Shown piece by piece: positions 24,789 to 33,803 of a DNA stretch of 64,000 nucleotides. Each line of letters starts with the position of its first letter. Position 1 is the stretch's first letter. Source of the stretch: JAEUJM01 sp041908445 (GTDB lineage: Bacteria > Actinomycetota > Acidimicrobiia > Acidimicrobiales > DATDAH01); contig JAYRFK010000119.1 in the NCBI GenBank assembly GCA_041908445.1, positions 62,001-126,000 on the forward strand, read 5' to 3'. Below the pieces are notes generated by a model. The model worked only from the letters and a program-made list of their open reading frames with translations, was not told the origin of the DNA and did not search any database. A program made the translations under genes and the position numbers.

Positions 24789-25137
24789 GCAGACCCGTCG
24801 CTGGACCAACGCCTCGCAACCGCAGACCCTCCAGATCGCCGTGTTCCTGCTCTACATCAGCGCCGCGTTCGACGTGCTCTTCGGCGGCTTCCACCCCATC
24901 GTGCTCGCCATCGCCGCGGCCAACGTGGGCGCAGGCTACGGCATCGCCAACGAGCGCAAGTGGGGCTACTGGCTCGGCGTCGCCGTCACCGGCCTCGCGC
25001 TGATCCCCTTCGTGCTCTGGGCGGTCGCCGACGGGCTCAGCCTGAACCTGCTGATCCAGGCCATGTTCCCCGTGGCCATGTTCGCCCTGCTCGTGCACCC
25101 GCAGAGCCGCGACTACCAGCGCATCTGGTTCCGCTGA
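24787..25137 (+). CDS. small membrane protein of unknown function
   Basis: A 116-aa protein with three to four hydrophobic helices (around TLQIAVFLLYISAAFDVLFG, IVLAIAAANVGAGYG, WLGVAVTGLALIPFVLWAV and LIQAMFPVAMFALLV) and a basic C-terminus QSRDYQRIWFR. It would sit in the cytoplasmic membrane. The order of helices looks like small integral proteins common in actinobacteria, but I do not recognise a named family. ATG 24787 has CACACT 7 nt upstream. It faces the nucleotidyltransferase gene head to head, with start codons overlapping by 2 bp. Confidence 0.75.
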   Translation: MQTRRWTNASQPQTLQIAVFLLYISAAFDVLFGGFHPIVLAIAAANVGAGYGIANERKWGYWLGVAVTGLALIPFVLWAVADGLSLNLLIQAMFPVAMFALLVHPQSRDYQRIWFR

Positions 25138-25191
25138 CGGGCGCGTCCACGGGGCTGGTCCCCCCGGCCGCCGTCGGGGCATGATCGGGCC

Positions 25192-25647
25192 ATGACCACG
25201 ATCCTGAACGGCGCCGACGAGCTCAAGGCCAAGGTCGGCGAGCACCTCGGCTACAGCGAGTACCACGAGATCACCCAGGAGCAGGTGAACCTGTTCGCCG
25301 ACGCCACCGGCGACCACCAGTGGATCCACGTCGACCCCGAGCGCGCGAAGTCGGGCCCCTTCGGCGGCCCCATCGCCCACGGCTACCTCACCCTGTCGCT
25401 GGCGCCCTCGCTCATCCCCGAGGTCGTGCAGGTGCACGGCTTCTCCATGGGGGTGAACTACGGCTGCGAGAAGGTGCGCTTCCCGTCCCCCGTCCCGGTC
25501 GGCTCGAAGCTGCGGGCCGGCGCCGAGCTGGTCGGCGTCGACGACGTCGCCGGCGGGGTGCAGGTGTCGATGAAGCTGACCTTCGAGGTCGAGGGGGCGT
25601 CGAAGCCGTCCTGCGTGGCCGAGGTCGTCTACCGCTACTACGAGTAG
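25192..25647 (+). CDS. MaoC-family (R)-specific enoyl-CoA hydratase
   Basis: A 151-aa hotdog-fold protein. The hydratase motif with catalytic Asp and His is FADATGDHQWIHVDPERA, followed by GPFGGPIAHGYLTLSL. This matches short-chain MaoC/PhaJ-type hydratases, which hydrate trans-2-enoyl-CoA to (R)-3-hydroxyacyl-CoA. Substrate chain length is not clear. The ATG at 25192 has CATGAT 6 nt upstream. It is convergent with the F420 oxidoreductase gene. Confidence 0.88.
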   Translation: MTTILNGADELKAKVGEHLGYSEYHEITQEQVNLFADATGDHQWIHVDPERAKSGPFGGPIAHGYLTLSLAPSLIPEVVQVHGFSMGVNYGCEKVRFPSPVPVGSKLRAGAELVGVDDVAGGVQVSMKLTFEVEGASKPSCVAEVVYRYYE

Positions 25648-25677
25648 CGGCGGGCGCCCCCGGCCCGCCGGGGGCGC

Positions 25678-26643
25678 TCAGCGCAGCTCGGGCAGGACCT
25701 GCTCCGCGAAGAGGCGCAGGGTCTCGTGCTCGGGCAGGTCCGAGCACCAGGCCACGATGCCGCCACAGCCGAGGTCCTGGTACTCGCGGATGCGGGCGAG
25801 CACCTGCTCGGGCGTGCCCACGAGGTTGCCGGCGCGCCACGAGTCGAAGGGCTCGCCCCAGAACGACTGCGAGCCGGCCTGGACGATCTCCTCCTCGGTC
25901 TCTCGCACGAACAGCTCGGGCGACCACGTCATGGTGATCTCGTCGGGGTCACGGCCGACGTCGGCGCAGTGCCCGAGCAGCACGTCGCGCTTGTGGGTCC
26001 ACTCGTCGGGCTTGCCCCCGAAGTTCGAGTAGTCCGCCTTGCGGGCGACGATGCGCAGGGTGACCTTCTCGCCGCCGCCGCCGATCCAGATGGGCGGGTG
26101 CGGGTCCTGCAGCGGCTTGGGGTCGCACTGGGCGCCGGCGACCGAGAGGTACGTGCCCTCGTAGGTGGCCTCGGCGTCGCGCCACATGCGGGTGACGATC
26201 TCGACGGTGTCGCGCAGGATGCCGAGGCGCTCCTTGGCCGCCGGGAAGGGGTAGCCGTAGGCGTTGTACTCGTGCTCGTACCACCCGCCGCCGACGCCCC
26301 AGTCGAGGCGGCCACCGCTCATCACGTCGATGTTCGAGGTGATCTTGGCCAGCAGGCCGGGGTTGCGGTAGGCGGCGCAGCCCACCATCTGGCCGAGGCG
26401 GATCGTGGTCGTCACCTGGCTCAGCGCCGCCATGGTCGTCCAGCACTCGAAGATGGACTCGTTGGACGGCACCGGCACGTTGTGCACGTGGTCGTAGACC
26501 CAGATCGAGTCGTAGCCGAGCTCCTCGGCGAGCACCGAGGTGTCGACGACCCGCTGCCACTGGTCCTGCGGGTCGGGGATGGACTTCAGCTCGGTCTTCC
26601 AGCCCTGGGGGGTGAAGACGCCGACGTGGAAGGGTCGTGACAT
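25678..26643 (-). CDS. LLM-class F420-dependent oxidoreductase
   Basis: A 321-aa TIM-barrel protein of the luciferase-like monooxygenase superfamily. Typical segments are AEELGYDSIWVYDHV, IRLGQMVGCAAYRNP, SGGRLDWGVGGGWYEHEY and PIWIGGGGEKVTLR. In actinobacteria this subgroup uses coenzyme F420 as hydride carrier; the substrate is unknown. ATG start at 26643, with TACAGT 6 nt upstream. It is divergent from the secreted hydrolase gene (34 bp between starts). Confidence 0.85.
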   Translation of the reverse strand: MSRPFHVGVFTPQGWKTELKSIPDPQDQWQRVVDTSVLAEELGYDSIWVYDHVHNVPVPSNESIFECWTTMAALSQVTTTIRLGQMVGCAAYRNPGLLAKITSNIDVMSGGRLDWGVGGGWYEHEYNAYGYPFPAAKERLGILRDTVEIVTRMWRDAEATYEGTYLSVAGAQCDPKPLQDPHPPIWIGGGGEKVTLRIVARKADYSNFGGKPDEWTHKRDVLLGHCADVGRDPDEITMTWSPELFVRETEEEIVQAGSQSFWGEPFDSWRAGNLVGTPEQVLARIREYQDLGCGGIVAWCSDLPEHETLRLFAEQVLPELR

Positions 26644-26649
26644 GGCTGC

Positions 26650-26655
26650 ACTGTA
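26650..26655 (-). promoter_or_regulatory. -10-like element of the F420 oxidoreductase gene
   Basis: TACAGT on the minus strand, 6 nt before the ATG at 26643. A second -10-like box for the divergent gene lies 9 bp away. Confidence 0.45.
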
Positions 26656-26664
26656 CGGGCCTCG

Positions 26665-26670
26665 TAGCCT
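26665..26670 (+). promoter_or_regulatory. -10-like element of the secreted hydrolase gene
   Basis: TAGCCT, 7 nt before the ATG at 26678; suggests a leaderless transcript and helps fix the start codon. Confidence 0.45.
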
Positions 26671-26677
26671 CTCGGAG

Positions 26678-28195
26678 ATGCGCAGGCGACCGTCCCGTCC
26701 CGTGTTCCGCAGCGCCCCCGTCTGGGCCCTGGTGGCCGGCGTCGGCCTGGTGGTCACGGCGTGCGGCAGCGGGGTCCAGACGACCGATGTCGCCGACGGC
26801 GGCGCCACCCCGTCGAGCGTCGCCACGAACGGCACCACCGCCACCACCGGCGCGACGGCCGGCGCCACCATCGACTTCGCACCCTGCGACGTCGGCTTCG
26901 GCGAGTGCGGGACGGTCACCGTCCCCCTCGACCACGAGGACCCCGACGGGCCGACCATCGACGTCGCCGTCTCCCGCATCCCGGCCGCCAACCCGGCGGA
27001 ACGCATCGGCGTGCTCCTGACCAACCCCGGCGGCCCGGGGGCCAGCGGCATCGAGTTCGCCCTGGCCGAGCCCTTCCCCCAGGAGGTGCTGGACCGCTTC
27101 GACATCATCGGCTGGGACCCACGCGGCGTGGGCGACACGGAGGGCCTCACCTGCGGCGCCGAGGTCGACGCCTTCCTCGACATCGACCCGGGCCCCGACT
27201 CGAACCGTGAGCAGCGACAGCTCGACGAGGCCGCCCAGGCCGTCGCCGACGAGTGCGAGCAGACCGACGGCGACCTGCTGCCCTTCGTCGGCACCCGCGA
27301 CGTCGTCCAGGACATGGACGCCATCCGCGAGGCCCTCGGCGAGGAGCAGATCAGCTACGCCGGCTACTCGTACGGCACCGCGCTGGGCCTCGGCTACCTC
27401 GAGACGTTCCCCGAGCGGGTACGGGCCATGGTCCTCGACGGCGTCGTCGACCCCACGCAGGACCTCGAGGGCTTCCTGTTGGTCCAGGGTCAGGCCATCG
27501 AGGAGCAGGTCAACGCCCTGCTCGACGGCTGCGACGACGACCCGACCTGCCCCCTCGACGACGCCGGCGCCACCTACGACCGCGTCGCCGCGGCCCTGGA
27601 CGAGGCGCCGCTGCCCGGCGGTGACGGCGAGGTCGGGCCCTCCGAGCTGCAGACCGGCGCGGTGCTGGCCACCTACGGGTTCAACGGCAACGACGCCCAG
27701 GCCCTGTGGCAGGCGCTCGCCGACGCGGACGCCGGTGACGGCGACGCCATCGCCGCGCTCGCCCAGCAGTACTACGACCTCAGCAGCTACACGCCGTACG
27801 CGGCGGTCGAGTGCGTCGACTCCGACGTGCCCCAGGGCAGCGAGGAGTTCCAGGCGTTCGCCGACCAGCTCATCGAGCTGGCGCCCCGGACGGGCGCGTC
27901 GGTCGCCAACGAGCTCCTCCCGTGCGCCTTCTGGTCGGCGCCGCCTTCGGGCGACCCCCACGCGGTGACCGCGCCCGGCTCCCCCGCCGTGCTCGTGATC
28001 GGCAACACCGGCGACGCGGCCACGCCGTACCAGCAGGCCGTGGACGTGGCCGCCAACCTCGAGGACGGCCACCTGCTGACGCTCGACGCCACCGGCCACG
28101 TCGGCTCCGGCCGCAGCGCCTGCGTCGACGACGCCAGCACCGCCTACCTCATCGACCTCACCCTGCCGGCGGAGGGCACCACCTGCGAGGGGTAG
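26678..28195 (+). CDS. secreted alpha/beta-hydrolase lipoprotein, tripeptidyl aminopeptidase type
   Basis: A 505-aa exported protein. The signal peptide ends in a lipobox-like VTACGSG (Cys at about residue 28), followed by a Thr/Ala/Gly-rich linker. The alpha/beta-hydrolase core has TNPGGPGASG (oxyanion region), DPRGVGDTEG and the nucleophile elbow YAGYSYGTALG; the C-terminal TAP-like domain with VLVIGNTGDAATPY carries the acid residue and TGHVGSGRS the catalytic His. This matches SlpD/tripeptidyl aminopeptidase relatives (S33). Likely releases peptides outside the cell. ATG 26678 is preferred to longer frames that overlap the divergent gene. Confidence 0.88.
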   Translation: MRRRPSRPVFRSAPVWALVAGVGLVVTACGSGVQTTDVADGGATPSSVATNGTTATTGATAGATIDFAPCDVGFGECGTVTVPLDHEDPDGPTIDVAVSRIPAANPAERIGVLLTNPGGPGASGIEFALAEPFPQEVLDRFDIIGWDPRGVGDTEGLTCGAEVDAFLDIDPGPDSNREQRQLDEAAQAVADECEQTDGDLLPFVGTRDVVQDMDAIREALGEEQISYAGYSYGTALGLGYLETFPERVRAMVLDGVVDPTQDLEGFLLVQGQAIEEQVNALLDGCDDDPTCPLDDAGATYDRVAAALDEAPLPGGDGEVGPSELQTGAVLATYGFNGNDAQALWQALADADAGDGDAIAALAQQYYDLSSYTPYAAVECVDSDVPQGSEEFQAFADQLIELAPRTGASVANELLPCAFWSAPPSGDPHAVTAPGSPAVLVIGNTGDAATPYQQAVDVAANLEDGHLLTLDATGHVGSGRSACVDDASTAYLIDLTLPAEGTTCEG

Positions 28196-28230
28196 CAGCC
28201 GCGCACCGCTTGCCCGCGCGGCGAGCGAGG

Positions 28231-28330
28231 GACGAGCGAGCCATGACGATGTGATGAGGCGTCAGCCGAAGAACGGTCGGACGCGACGAGCGAGCCTTGA
28301 CGATGCGATGAGCGCTTGGGCGAAGAGCGA

Positions 28331-28333
<3 letters not shown>
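28231..28333. repeat. two imperfect 54-bp direct repeats
   Basis: Unit 1 (28231-28284) and unit 2 (28285-28333, incomplete) both begin GACGAGCGAGCC and share TGACGATG and CGAAGA blocks. They lie just past the hydrolase stop codon, and unit 2 contains the stop codon of the convergent acyl-CoA dehydrogenase. They look like a local tandem duplication in the 3' region. Confidence 0.65.
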
Positions 28334-29557
<1,224 letters not shown>

Positions 29558-29563
29558 CGGCCC

Positions 29564-29569
29564 ACCATA
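29564..29569 (-). promoter_or_regulatory. -10-like element of the acyl-CoA dehydrogenase gene
   Basis: TATGGT on the minus strand, 6 nt before the ATG at 29557; leaderless arrangement. Confidence 0.45.
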
Positions 29570-29597
29570 GGCAGCCGGCGCCGCCAGAATGGGGGCC

Positions 29598-29795
29598 GTG
29601 GTCTTCGCCGCCGAGTACTTCCGGGACCTGCTCGAGGTCGGGATGGTCGTCGCCGTCGGCGGCATCCTCTGGTCGAGCATCGCCCGCCTGCGCCGCGGCG
29701 AGATCCGGGTGGTGCGCTGCGCCGAGTGCGGCCGGCCCACCTCGCGGGCCTACCCCCGGTGCAAGCACTGCGGCGCCGAGCGCGCCGACGCCTGA
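29598..29795 (+). CDS. small membrane protein with zinc ribbon
   Basis: A 65-aa protein. One hydrophobic helix (VGMVVAVGGILWSSI) is followed by a basic segment and a C-terminal zinc-ribbon-like pattern CAECGRPTSRAYPRCKHCG (CxxC-x10-CxxC). It may be a membrane-tethered zinc protein; function unknown. GTG 29598 is chosen because CAGAAT lies 7 nt upstream; ATG 29589 would add three residues. It is divergent from the acyl-CoA dehydrogenase. Confidence 0.65.
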   Translation: MVFAAEYFRDLLEVGMVVAVGGILWSSIARLRRGEIRVVRCAECGRPTSRAYPRCKHCGAERADA

Positions 29796-29801
29796 GCCCC
29801 C

Positions 29802-29870
29802 GCCCACCGTTCCTCCAGCAGAAACGGAAGGTGGGACCGCGCGTTCCTGCTGGAGGAACGGACGGTGGGG
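29802..29870. repeat. dispersed palindromic element, copy 1 (type A)
   Basis: Perfect 13-bp arms GTTCCTCCAGCAG / CTGCTGGAGGAAC at 29809-29821 and 29847-29859 around a 25-nt core, with further imperfect pairing CCCACCG / CGGTGGG outside. The 50-bp centre differs from copy 2 (31921-31970) by one base. It lies between the zinc-ribbon gene and menG, both on the plus strand. Confidence 0.8.
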
Positions 29871-29907
29871 CTCGACGGAGGGTTGGGGGGCCGCCGTGGC
29901 CCGCCCG

Positions 29908-29913
29908 TACGAT
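29908..29913 (+). promoter_or_regulatory. -10-like element of menG
   Basis: TACGAT, 7 nt before the menG ATG. It implies a leaderless transcript that also covers menF. Confidence 0.5.
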
Positions 29914-29920
29914 CGGGACG

Positions 29921-30619
29921 ATGCCCGCCGACGCCGAGCCGCTGCCCGAGGGCGACGAGAAGGTCGTCGCCGTGCGGGAGATGTTCGACACCATCGCCCC
30001 CCGCTACGACCTCGTGAACCGGGTGATGACGTTCCGCATGGACGTGGGCTGGCGTCGGCGCACGATCACCGAGCTCGACCTCGCGCCGGGCGCCACCGTC
30101 CTCGACCTCGCCGCGGGTACCGGCGACTTCTGCCGGGAGCTCACCGACGCCGGCCTGCGGCCCCTGGGCTTCGACCTCTCCTTCGGGATGCTGGCCGCCG
30201 CCCGCACCAGCGCCCCCCTCGCCCAGGCCGACGCGCTCCGACTGCCGGTGCGGACGGGGTCGGCCGACGGCGTCACCTGCGGCTTCGCCCTGCGGAACTT
30301 CGTCGAGCTCGATCCGTTCTTCGACGAGCTGGGCCGGGTCGTGCGCCCCGGTGGCCGCATCGCCCTGCTCGAGGTGGCCGAGCCGCCGAACCCGGTGCTG
30401 CGCTGGGGCCACTCGATCTACTTCGGCAAGGTCGTGCCCCGCATCGGCGGCCTGCTGTCCGACCCGTCCGCCTACCGCTACCTTCCGAAGTCGGTGGCCT
30501 ACCTGCCCGAGCCGAAGGTGATGCTCGACCGCCTCGCCGACGCCGGCTTCGCCGAGGTGAAGCGCACCCTGCTGACCACCGGCATCAGCCAGCTCATCAC
30601 CGCCACCCGGGTGTACTGA
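29921..30619 (+). CDS. menG: demethylmenaquinone methyltransferase
   Basis: A 232-aa SAM-dependent methyltransferase of the UbiE/MenG family, the last step of menaquinone synthesis. Motifs: IAPRYDLVNRVMTFRMD at the N-terminus, the SAM loop VLDLAAGTGDF, and CGFALRNFVELD. In this menaquinone cluster MenG is the proper role; there is no sign of ubiquinone genes. ATG 29921. menF follows after 4 bp on the same strand. Confidence 0.94.
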   Translation: MPADAEPLPEGDEKVVAVREMFDTIAPRYDLVNRVMTFRMDVGWRRRTITELDLAPGATVLDLAAGTGDFCRELTDAGLRPLGFDLSFGMLAAARTSAPLAQADALRLPVRTGSADGVTCGFALRNFVELDPFFDELGRVVRPGGRIALLEVAEPPNPVLRWGHSIYFGKVVPRIGGLLSDPSAYRYLPKSVAYLPEPKVMLDRLADAGFAEVKRTLLTTGISQLITATRVY

Positions 30620-30623
30620 CCCC

Positions 30624-31892
30624 GTGAGCGGCGACCTCTGGGGGCTGCGGGCGGTCACCCGGCGCCTCGACGACGACATCGACCTGCTGGCGGTCGCCGG
30701 CGCCCACGGCCTGCTCTTCGAGCAGCGCGGCAGCGGCCTGGCCGCACGGGGCGAGGCCGTCCGCCTGGAGGTCGCCGGCGGCGCCGAGCGCACCACCTCC
30801 GTGACCGCCGCCCACGAGGCGCTGGCGGCGATGGCCGGCGAGGACGACGTCCGCCTGCCGGGCACCGGGCCCGTCGCCTTCGGGGCGCTGCCCTTCGACC
30901 CCGGCGCGCCCGGCACCCTGGTGGTGCCCGCTCTGGTGGTGGGCCGGGCCGAGGACGGCACCCGCTGGTGCACGACGGTGGGCCGGGACGACGCCGAGCA
31001 CGCCGCCGCCGAGGCCCGTCTCGTCGAGGCCCTCACCGAGTCCGCCGGCCCCGGAGCGACGACGCCCGAGCCGTCCGCCTTCTCCGTGCGCCCCGTCCGG
31101 CCGCCCGCCGAGTGGTGCTCCTCGGTGCGCGAGGCCACCGAGCGCATGGCCGCCACCGACCTGCACAAGGCCGTCCTCGCCCGCGAGGTGGTCATCGAGG
31201 CCGACGAGGCCCTCGACCCGGTCACCATCCTCGACCGGCTCCGCCGCACCTACCCGGGCTGCATGATCAGCTCGATCGACGGCATGGTCGGCGCCAGCCC
31301 CGAGCTGCTCGTCTCCCGCACCGGCGACGTCGTGCGCTCGCACCCCATGGCCGGCACAACGCCCCGGGGCGGCGACCCCACCGCCGACGCCCGTCTGGCC
31401 GCGACGCTGCTGGCCTCGGCCAAGGACCGCCACGAGCACCAGCTGACCATCGACATGGTCCACGACACCCTGCTGCCGTTCTGCTCGTACCTCGACGCCG
31501 AGGCCGAGCCCTCGGTCGTGCCCGTCGCCAACGTGCAGCACCTGGCGACGATGGTCGAGGGGCGGCTGTCGGCGCCGGCGGCGTCGGTGCTGGAGCTGGT
31601 GGCGGCACTGCACCCCACGCCGGCGGTCTGCGGGGTGCCACGGGATCTCGCCCTGGCCACCATCGCCGAGCTCGAGCATCTCGACCGGGGGCGCTACGCC
31701 GGCCCGGTCGGCTGGGTCGACGGCGCCGGCAACGGCCGCTGGGCCGTGGGCCTGCGCTGCGCCGAGCTCGACGGGAACCGGGCCCGGCTCTTCGCCGGCA
31801 ACGGCATCGTCGAGGACTCGGACCCGGCGACGGAGCTGGCCGAGACGAGGGCCAAGTTCCAGGCCCTCCTCGGCGCCATCCTCCGCCCCTGA
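30624..31892 (+). CDS. menF: isochorismate synthase
   Basis: A 422-aa chorismate-utilising enzyme that makes isochorismate, the entry to menaquinone. The C-terminal catalytic domain has SHPMAGTTPRGGDPTAD, KDRHEHQLTIDMV, HPTPAVCGVPRDLA and YAGPVGWVDGAGNG. The N-terminal third is poorly conserved, as is usual. GTG start at 30624, just 4 bp after menG. An entC-type siderophore role is possible for this family, but the position among men genes decides for MenF. Confidence 0.92.
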   Translation: MSGDLWGLRAVTRRLDDDIDLLAVAGAHGLLFEQRGSGLAARGEAVRLEVAGGAERTTSVTAAHEALAAMAGEDDVRLPGTGPVAFGALPFDPGAPGTLVVPALVVGRAEDGTRWCTTVGRDDAEHAAAEARLVEALTESAGPGATTPEPSAFSVRPVRPPAEWCSSVREATERMAATDLHKAVLAREVVIEADEALDPVTILDRLRRTYPGCMISSIDGMVGASPELLVSRTGDVVRSHPMAGTTPRGGDPTADARLAATLLASAKDRHEHQLTIDMVHDTLLPFCSYLDAEAEPSVVPVANVQHLATMVEGRLSAPAASVLELVAALHPTPAVCGVPRDLALATIAELEHLDRGRYAGPVGWVDGAGNGRWAVGLRCAELDGNRARLFAGNGIVEDSDPATELAETRAKFQALLGAILRP

Positions 31893-31919
31893 CGCCGGCC
31901 TCCCCGCACGCCGAACTCC

Positions 31920-31968
31920 TTCCTCCAGCAGAAACGGAAGGTGGTACCGCGCGTTCCTGCTGGAGGAA
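31920..31968. repeat. dispersed palindromic element, copy 2 (type A), between convergent menF and menD
   Basis: 12-bp arms TTCCTCCAGCAG / CTGCTGGAGGAA at 31920-31931 and 31957-31968. The core contains AGGTGGTACCGCGCGTT. It fills the 82-bp gap between the stop codons of menF and menD, so it probably acts as a two-way terminator. Confidence 0.8.
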
Positions 31969-31974
31969 CGAGGG

Positions 31975-33687
31975 TCAGACGAGGGCGGCGGTGACGGTGG
32001 CGGCCACGGCGGCGTGGAGCTCGTCGTGGACGGCGACGTTCGTGGCGCGGTCGGTGCGCACGACGATCACCTCGGCGCCGGGGCGGCCGGCGGACTCGGC
32101 CACGGCGGCGCCGACCTCGGACTGGGTGCGCACCACCCGGCATCCGATGCCGTGGGCGGCCACGAGCACCGGCAGGTCGACGCCGTGGGGCGTGCCGAAG
32201 AGCAGCTCGAAGCGGTCGGGCTCCAACGCCGCGGCCTGGGGCAGGAACGAGAAGATCCCGCCGCCGTCGTTGTCGACGACCACGACGGTGAGGTCCACGC
32301 CCCGGTCGCCGAGGCCGAGCAGGGCGTTCGAGTCGTGGAGGAAGGCGACGTCGCCGAGCAGGACGGCGGTGGGCGCGCCGGTCGCCAGTGCCACGCCGAC
32401 ACCGGTGGACACCACCCCGTCGATGCCGTTGGCGCCGCGGTTGGACAGCACCCGGAGCCCGGGCCGGGGCTCGGCGTACCACTCGACGTCGCGGACGGGC
32501 ATCGACGAGGCCACGACCAGGGCGGCACCGTCGGGCAGGGCGGTGACGACGTCCCGGGCGATCGCCGGTTCCGTGGGCTCGGCGTGGGCGGCGATCGCCC
32601 CGGCGAGCGCCTCGACGGCCGCCCGTTCCGCGACGACCCAGCGGTGCCGCCACGCCGCCTCCACGGGCTGGGCCCGAGCGCCGAGCGCTGCCAGCGCCGC
32701 CTCGGGGACGACGTGGGCGACCCGGCCGTCGGGATCGATCCAACGGCCCCGACCACGGGCGGCCACGACGGGGGCGCCGCCGAGCCACTGGCCGAGGAGC
32801 TTGGAGGCGGGGGGTTCCCCCACCCGCAGGACCACCTCCGGTCGCTCGGCGGTGAAGGCGGGGACCCGGACGAGCGCATCGGCGTGGCTGATCACGCCGG
32901 CCTCCACGCCGCGCCCCCACAGCCCGTCCGCGCGGGGCGTGGCCACGATCGGCCAGCCCAGCGCGCCGGCCAGCGCCACGACCGCATCTGGGTCGGCCAC
33001 GGGGCCACCGGCGACGAGCACGCCCCGCCGATCCGAGACCGCGGCCACCACGTCGTCGCCGGCGGTGCCGACTGCGTCGCCGGCGGGCTCGACCACCGTC
33101 CAGGCGCGCCCGTCGTCGCGGCCCGGGGGAAGGTCGCCGGGAACGCCGACCAACGGGTCGCGGAAGCCGAGGTTCAGGTGCACCGGCCCGGGGCGGCCGC
33201 TCGTCGCCTCCGTCACCGCTCGAGCGGCGAGGGGGCGCCAGGTCCATGCCCGGGCCTCGTCGGGCACCTCGGGCGCCGCGAACCAGCGCACCGAGCGCCC
33301 GTACAGGTGGGCCTGGTCGATGGTCTGCGGCGCGCCGACGTCCTGCAGCTCGGGCGGGCGGTCGGCGGTGCAGACGATCATCGGCACGTCGGAGAGGCCG
33401 GCCTCGACGACGGCGGGGTGGAGCTGGGCGGCGGCGGTCCCGCTGGTGGTGAGCACGACGGCCGGCTGCCCGGTCGCCAGCCCGATGCCGAGGGCGAGGA
33501 ACGCCGCCGAGCGCTCGTCGTGGACGACCTCGACCGCGAGGCGCCCGTCGGCGGCGAGCGTCAGCGCCAGCGGCGTCGAGCGGCTGCCGGGGCAGACGAC
33601 GGCATGGCGCAGCCCGGCCCTCGCCCACTCGTCGACGAGGGCGGCGCAGAACGTCGCCGCCGCGGTCACCTCGGGCCCCTGGGTCAC
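31975..33687 (-). CDS. menD: SEPHCHC synthase (MenD), thiamine-diphosphate enzyme
   Basis: A 570-aa ThDP enzyme that adds succinic semialdehyde (from 2-oxoglutarate) to isochorismate. The N-terminal VVCPGSRSTPLALTLA, VVHDERSAAFLALG with the catalytic Glu, TTSGTAAAQLHPAV, and the C-terminal ThDP-binding GDVAFLHDSNALLGL through DNDGGGIFSFLPQA are present. GTG 33687 is chosen because TAGGCT lies 8 nt upstream; EVTAAATF a few codons later could also start. It is on the strand opposite to menF and menH. Confidence 0.94.
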   Translation of the reverse strand: MTQGPEVTAAATFCAALVDEWARAGLRHAVVCPGSRSTPLALTLAADGRLAVEVVHDERSAAFLALGIGLATGQPAVVLTTSGTAAAQLHPAVVEAGLSDVPMIVCTADRPPELQDVGAPQTIDQAHLYGRSVRWFAAPEVPDEARAWTWRPLAARAVTEATSGRPGPVHLNLGFRDPLVGVPGDLPPGRDDGRAWTVVEPAGDAVGTAGDDVVAAVSDRRGVLVAGGPVADPDAVVALAGALGWPIVATPRADGLWGRGVEAGVISHADALVRVPAFTAERPEVVLRVGEPPASKLLGQWLGGAPVVAARGRGRWIDPDGRVAHVVPEAALAALGARAQPVEAAWRHRWVVAERAAVEALAGAIAAHAEPTEPAIARDVVTALPDGAALVVASSMPVRDVEWYAEPRPGLRVLSNRGANGIDGVVSTGVGVALATGAPTAVLLGDVAFLHDSNALLGLGDRGVDLTVVVVDNDGGGIFSFLPQAAALEPDRFELLFGTPHGVDLPVLVAAHGIGCRVVRTQSEVGAAVAESAGRPGAEVIVVRTDRATNVAVHDELHAAVAATVTAALV

Positions 33688-33695
33688 GGTCGACC

Positions 33696-33705
33696 AGCCT
33701 ACGGT
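33696..33705. promoter_or_regulatory. overlapping divergent -10-like boxes of menD and the menH leader
   Basis: On the minus strand TAGGCT (33696-33701) lies 8 nt before the menD GTG. On the plus strand TACGGT (33700-33705) lies 8 nt before an ATG at 33714. The two boxes share two base pairs, so RNA polymerase can probably use only one direction at a time. Confidence 0.45.
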
Positions 33706-33713
33706 TGCGGCCC

Positions 33714-33803
33714 ATGCCCACCGTCCGCCTTCGCTGTCCCGCCGCGCCGTCCTCCGGCCCACGTCGACGCCCGGGTCGGCCCGACTCGTTCCCGTCGCCG
33801 TGA
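33714..33803 (+). CDS. possible 29-aa leader ORF coupled to menH
   Basis: ATG 33714, placed 8 nt after the plus-strand -10-like box, opens 29 codons (MPTVRLRCPAAPSSG...) and ends in TGATG, where its stop shares one base with the menH ATG. It has no domain and its composition is unremarkable. If real it would be translated from a leaderless mRNA and pass ribosomes to menH, which lacks its own Shine-Dalgarno. It could also be chance. Confidence 0.3.
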   Translation: MPTVRLRCPAAPSSGPRRRPGRPDSFPSP